The notes under the pieces are model-generated. The model was not told the origin of the DNA. It made no database searches and saw nothing but the letters and a program-made list of their open reading frames with translations. From positions 1 to 7,660 of the forward strand of contig JAMOMO010000375.1 of NCBI GenBank assembly GCA_027067035.1: a DNA stretch of 7,660 nucleotides, written 5' to 3'. Position 1 is the first letter of the stretch. Each line of letters begins with the position of its first letter. The stretch is from Desulfobulbaceae bacterium. GTDB lineage: Bacteria > Desulfobacterota > Desulfobulbia > Desulfobulbales > Desulfocapsaceae. The position numbers were made by a program, and so were the translations under genes. Below are positions 5,829 through 7,660 of this stretch, piece after piece.

Positions 5829-6065
5829 GATGGTTCCTCGCTGTTAAAGAGTTGTCTGCTAAACTGCCATGCAATAGCCGTTTCAATAACTGCGCCAGGA
5901 AGAGGAAAAAAATAGAGTATGATGTCAGATGGTTGTGCTTGCCAGGTCACCGGCTGAATGAAAGAGTTTCGACAATGGCTGCATGGCTCGACAAGATTGT
6001 CGAAGGTTCCGGGGTGTGGTTGTTGCGGAAAATGAAAGGTGAAACGATTTGATCCGTGACAGGAA
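5829..6065. other. 237-bp intergenic region between DMT permease and DUF2202 genes
   Basis: Both flanking genes point leftward, so this holds the DUF2202 promoter and any transcript end of the permease gene. A possible minus-strand -35 element TTGAAA has a poor -10 (TTTAGC) 17 bases later. The repeat cluster at 5968-6004 is listed separately. A 66-codon plus-strand reading frame at 5852-6052 has no family resemblance and is probably not a gene. Confidence 0.45.
5968..6004. repeat. Three-copy TCGACAA inverted/direct repeat cluster
   Basis: TTCGACAAT (5968-5976) pairs perfectly with ATTGTCGAA (5996-6004). A second direct copy of TCGACAA (5988-5994) forms a tighter palindrome with the same right arm, TCGACAA-GA-TTGTCGA (5988-6003). 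The two left arms are 19 bp apart and compete for one right arm. It could be an operator with an extra half-site or a pair of mutually exclusive hairpins. It lies 61 bases past the permease stop and 140 bases upstream of the DUF2202 start. There is no clear T-tract after it. Confidence 0.55.
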
Positions 6066-6971
6066 TTAAGTATTGCGGTGAGTGTGATTGATAAGATAGA
6101 GCCCGGAGAACACAAGGCCGCCACCAATGAGCAGTGAGCTGTCGAGTCGTTCTCCAAGGAGCAGGGTTCCCATGAGAATGCCGCTCACCGGCACCAGATT
6201 CACATACATGGCGGCTCTTCCGGCACCGAGCTTTTTGACGCCGTCGTAGAACCAGATAAAACCCAGGGTGGTGCCGAAAAAGGCAAAGTAGAAGATACAG
6301 GCCGTTCCCGTGAACGAGAGGCGGCTGACGTCATCGAAGTGGCCGGTTGCCACTGCTGTGATTGTCAGGAATATGGCTCCCAGAGAACAGGAATAGGCCA
6401 CGGCAACAAGGGGTTGTATGTTTTTGAGTAGTCGTTTGCCGATGAGGGTATAGGCAGACCAGCTGAGGACACATCCTGCCATGTAGAGTTCACCGGTTCC
6501 CCCGAGGTCTCCTGTGAAGATGATTGACGGATGTCCCCTTGAGATGACGATCATGGCTCCGCTGACGGAGAGTATCATGCCTGTCAGGCGCAGCAGTCCC
6601 GACCGTTCCCTGAAAAAGAGGATGGCCAGCAGGGTGGTCACCACGGGATTCACGGCTATGATCATGGATGCCCGTCCCGCCTCCACCGTTTGCAGGCCGG
6701 TGAAGAAAAAGATATTATAGGCATAGACTCCTGTCAGTCCAAGAAGGGCCATGGCAGCCCATTGCTTGAGTGTAAGCATGGGGAGTTTTTTGTCCCGGAT
6801 GAGAATCACGCTTAACAGCATTGTCGAGGCTGCGATGAACCGGAAAGATGCAGCAGTTATGGGATACAGCTCTTTTGCAAGCAGGCGTCCCGCCACAAAG
6901 GTTCCGCCCCAGAAGAGCATGGTAAGAACAAGACGGATGTGTACACCTTTCGAGGGGACTGTTTCAGACAT
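6066..6971 (-). CDS. DMT superfamily permease (EamA/RhaT-like, 10 TM)
   Basis: This 301-residue inner-membrane protein has two tandem EamA domains at about residues 10-143 and 162-295, each with about five hydrophobic helices. Typical signatures are WGGTFVAGR near residue 21 and the internally repeated helix ending, NPVVTTLLAILFFRER in the first half and NLVPVSGILMGTLLLGER in the second. DMT permeases export or import metabolites such as amino acids or nucleosides; the substrate cannot be read from sequence. The length is normal and the frame is intact. The ATG at 6971 gives the expected short cytoplasmic N-terminus but has no clear Shine-Dalgarno sequence. It stands alone, with 237 bases to the next gene and 169 bases from the previous one. 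Confidence 0.9.
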   Translation of the reverse strand: MSETVPSKGVHIRLVLTMLFWGGTFVAGRLLAKELYPITAASFRFIAASTMLLSVILIRDKKLPMLTLKQWAAMALLGLTGVYAYNIFFFTGLQTVEAGRASMIIAVNPVVTTLLAILFFRERSGLLRLTGMILSVSGAMIVISRGHPSIIFTGDLGGTGELYMAGCVLSWSAYTLIGKRLLKNIQPLVAVAYSCSLGAIFLTITAVATGHFDDVSRLSFTGTACIFYFAFFGTTLGFIWFYDGVKKLGAGRAAMYVNLVPVSGILMGTLLLGERLDSSLLIGGGLVFSGLYLINHTHRNT

Positions 6972-7062
6972 AACTGGAGATGAAGGCTTGCTGAGAGTAA
7001 AGGTGGACCGGCTGTTATGGCTATCGGGTCAGTCGGCAGGGCTGTAAGAGACGATACGGACA

Positions 7063-7106
7063 GAACCCGTGCAGCATTTCAGCGATGCAAAAGGCAGCAC
7101 GGGTTC
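7063..7106. terminator. Hairpin downstream of the metallo-hydrolase gene
   Basis: GAACCCGTGC (7063-7072) is perfectly complementary to GCACGGGTTC (7097-7106). The 24-base loop contains a smaller stem, GCAT (7074-7077) with ATGC (7085-7088). It lies 35 bases past the metallo-hydrolase stop and upstream of the permease gene, so a transcript-end role is plausible. No T-tract follows on the minus strand, so it is not a canonical intrinsic terminator. Confidence 0.4.
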
Positions 7107-7140
7107 GTGAGAGCGGGAAATTCACTATGTCAGCCGGCTG

Positions 7141-7660
7141 TCAGCTGTTTTCTTTTTCGGCCTGTGCCTTTGCATAGGCTGTCGCGGCACACTCGTTCTT
7201 TCCGAGATCGAGCTCCTCCTGTTTGTCTATATCATACTGTTCCATATTACCGTTGGCAAGGCGGATGAGAGCGTATTCCGGAGGCTGCTCACGCATGTTG
7301 TCTTTTATGTATTTGATAAAGTCATTGACGTCGGTCATGGAAAAGACTTCCTTGTTGCGTTCTTTGACCTGACGGAAGGTGAGACAGAAGATGAGATCTT
7401 CATCGGCTTCAGACCAGTCCATATAGTGGCCGGGCAGGACCAGCAGAGAGTCGTCGAGTTTGGCTACCTGCTGCAGGGTATTGAAAAGCAGTACTGCCCA
7501 GTCCTCGGCCTGGCCGCCAAGATCAGGACGTCCGATGGACTGAATAAAGACAGTGTCACCTGAGAGCATATAGGTGTTGTCCACAATCATGGTGAAGGAA
7601 CCGGGAGTATGACCGGGGGTGAGCATGATCTTTACCTCGGGGCCGCCATTGCTGAAACTG
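7141..7660 (-). CDS. Metallo-beta-lactamase-fold hydrolase, persulfide dioxygenase-like (C-terminal part)
   Basis: The gene runs off the right edge, so the N-terminus and the first metal motif (HxHxDH) are outside the window. The visible 172 or so residues begin in-frame before TPGHTPG, which carries a metal-ligand His. Next come SGDT with the bridging Asp, GRPDLGG, and LPGHY with the last metal His. GRPDL after the Asp and a later PPEYALIRLAN-type segment are features of ETHE1/YrkH-like persulfide dioxygenases and related glyoxalase-II-like proteins. Such enzymes oxidise glutathione persulfide or hydrolyse thioesters, which would fit a sulfur-metabolising host. The C-terminal tail contains DLGKNECAA with a Cys. 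The first ATG in the visible part (7626) is internal, not the real start. The fold is certain; persulfide dioxygenase activity is tentative. Confidence 0.82.
   Translation of the reverse strand, partial: SFSNGGPEVKIMLTPGHTPGSFTMIVDNTYMLSGDTVFIQSIGRPDLGGQAEDWAVLLFNTLQQVAKLDDSLLVLPGHYMDWSEADEDLIFCLTFRQVKERNKEVFSMTDVNDFIKYIKDNMREQPPEYALIRLANGNMEQYDIDKQEELDLGKNECAATAYAKAQAEKENS

Noticed and set aside
5880..5925. Possible sigma-54 promoter (TGGCGC-N5-TTGA, minus strand) upstream of the DUF2202 gene
   Set aside because: The -12 element lacks the nearly invariant GC (it reads GA), so the match is too weak to call.
5852..6052. Plus-strand 66-codon frame in the intergenic region
   Set aside because: No recognisable domain, and the repeat cluster falls inside it; more likely chance.
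6990..7005. Single GTAAA half-site upstream of the DMT permease gene
   Set aside because: There is no second half-site at suitable spacing; isolated GTAAA is common by chance and also occurs inside coding regions here.

Overview
The window reads as ordinary bacterial chromosome from a moderately GC-rich Gram-negative organism. The gene set fits a sulfate-reducing or sulfur-cycling deltaproteobacterium (Desulfobulbales-like): a CpxRA-type two-component pair, a lipoprotein with a CBM9-like domain, a DUF2202 ferritin-like protein, an EF-hand protein and a persulfide-dioxygenase-like metallo-hydrolase. That placement is an inference from style and gene content, not a match to a known genome.

Layout. 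Bases 1-142 hold no supported gene. An AI-2E family membrane transporter (143-1207, +) converges on a Gly-rich lipoprotein (1222-2013, -). The lipoprotein is divergent from a two-gene operon for a CpxR-like response regulator (2211-2909, +) and a CpxA-like sensor kinase (2919-4340, +). A strong hairpin (4341-4381) lies just after the kinase. Then come four minus-strand genes: an EF-hand protein (4451-4900), an exported DUF2202 ferritin-like protein (5067-5828), a DMT/EamA permease (6066-6971), and the C-terminal part of a metallo-beta-lactamase-fold hydrolase (7141 to the window edge).

How the genes may work together. The most informative signal is a pair of sites matching the known CpxR recognition pattern (GTAAA, about 5 bp, GTAAA). 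One is perfect (2125-2139) and lies in the divergent region between the lipoprotein gene and cpxRA, where E. coli has its own site between cpxP and cpxRA. The second (5055-5070, minus orientation, 6-bp spacer) overlaps the stop codon of the DUF2202 gene and lies upstream of the EF-hand gene. Together with a CpxR-like DNA-binding helix in the regulator, they suggest a small local envelope-stress regulon: an autoregulated CpxRA, a lipoprotein in the cpxP position, and an EF-hand protein. No CpxP/Spy homologue is visible.

The remaining unexplained structure is a set of inverted repeats between genes: a 27-bp near-palindrome in the EF-hand leader, a three-copy TCGACAA motif between the DMT permease and DUF2202 genes, and two long hairpins without T-tracts. 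I see no mobile element, CRISPR array, tRNA or rRNA. I find no clearly new multi-gene system; the candidate Cpx-type regulon with non-canonical targets is the part most worth following up.
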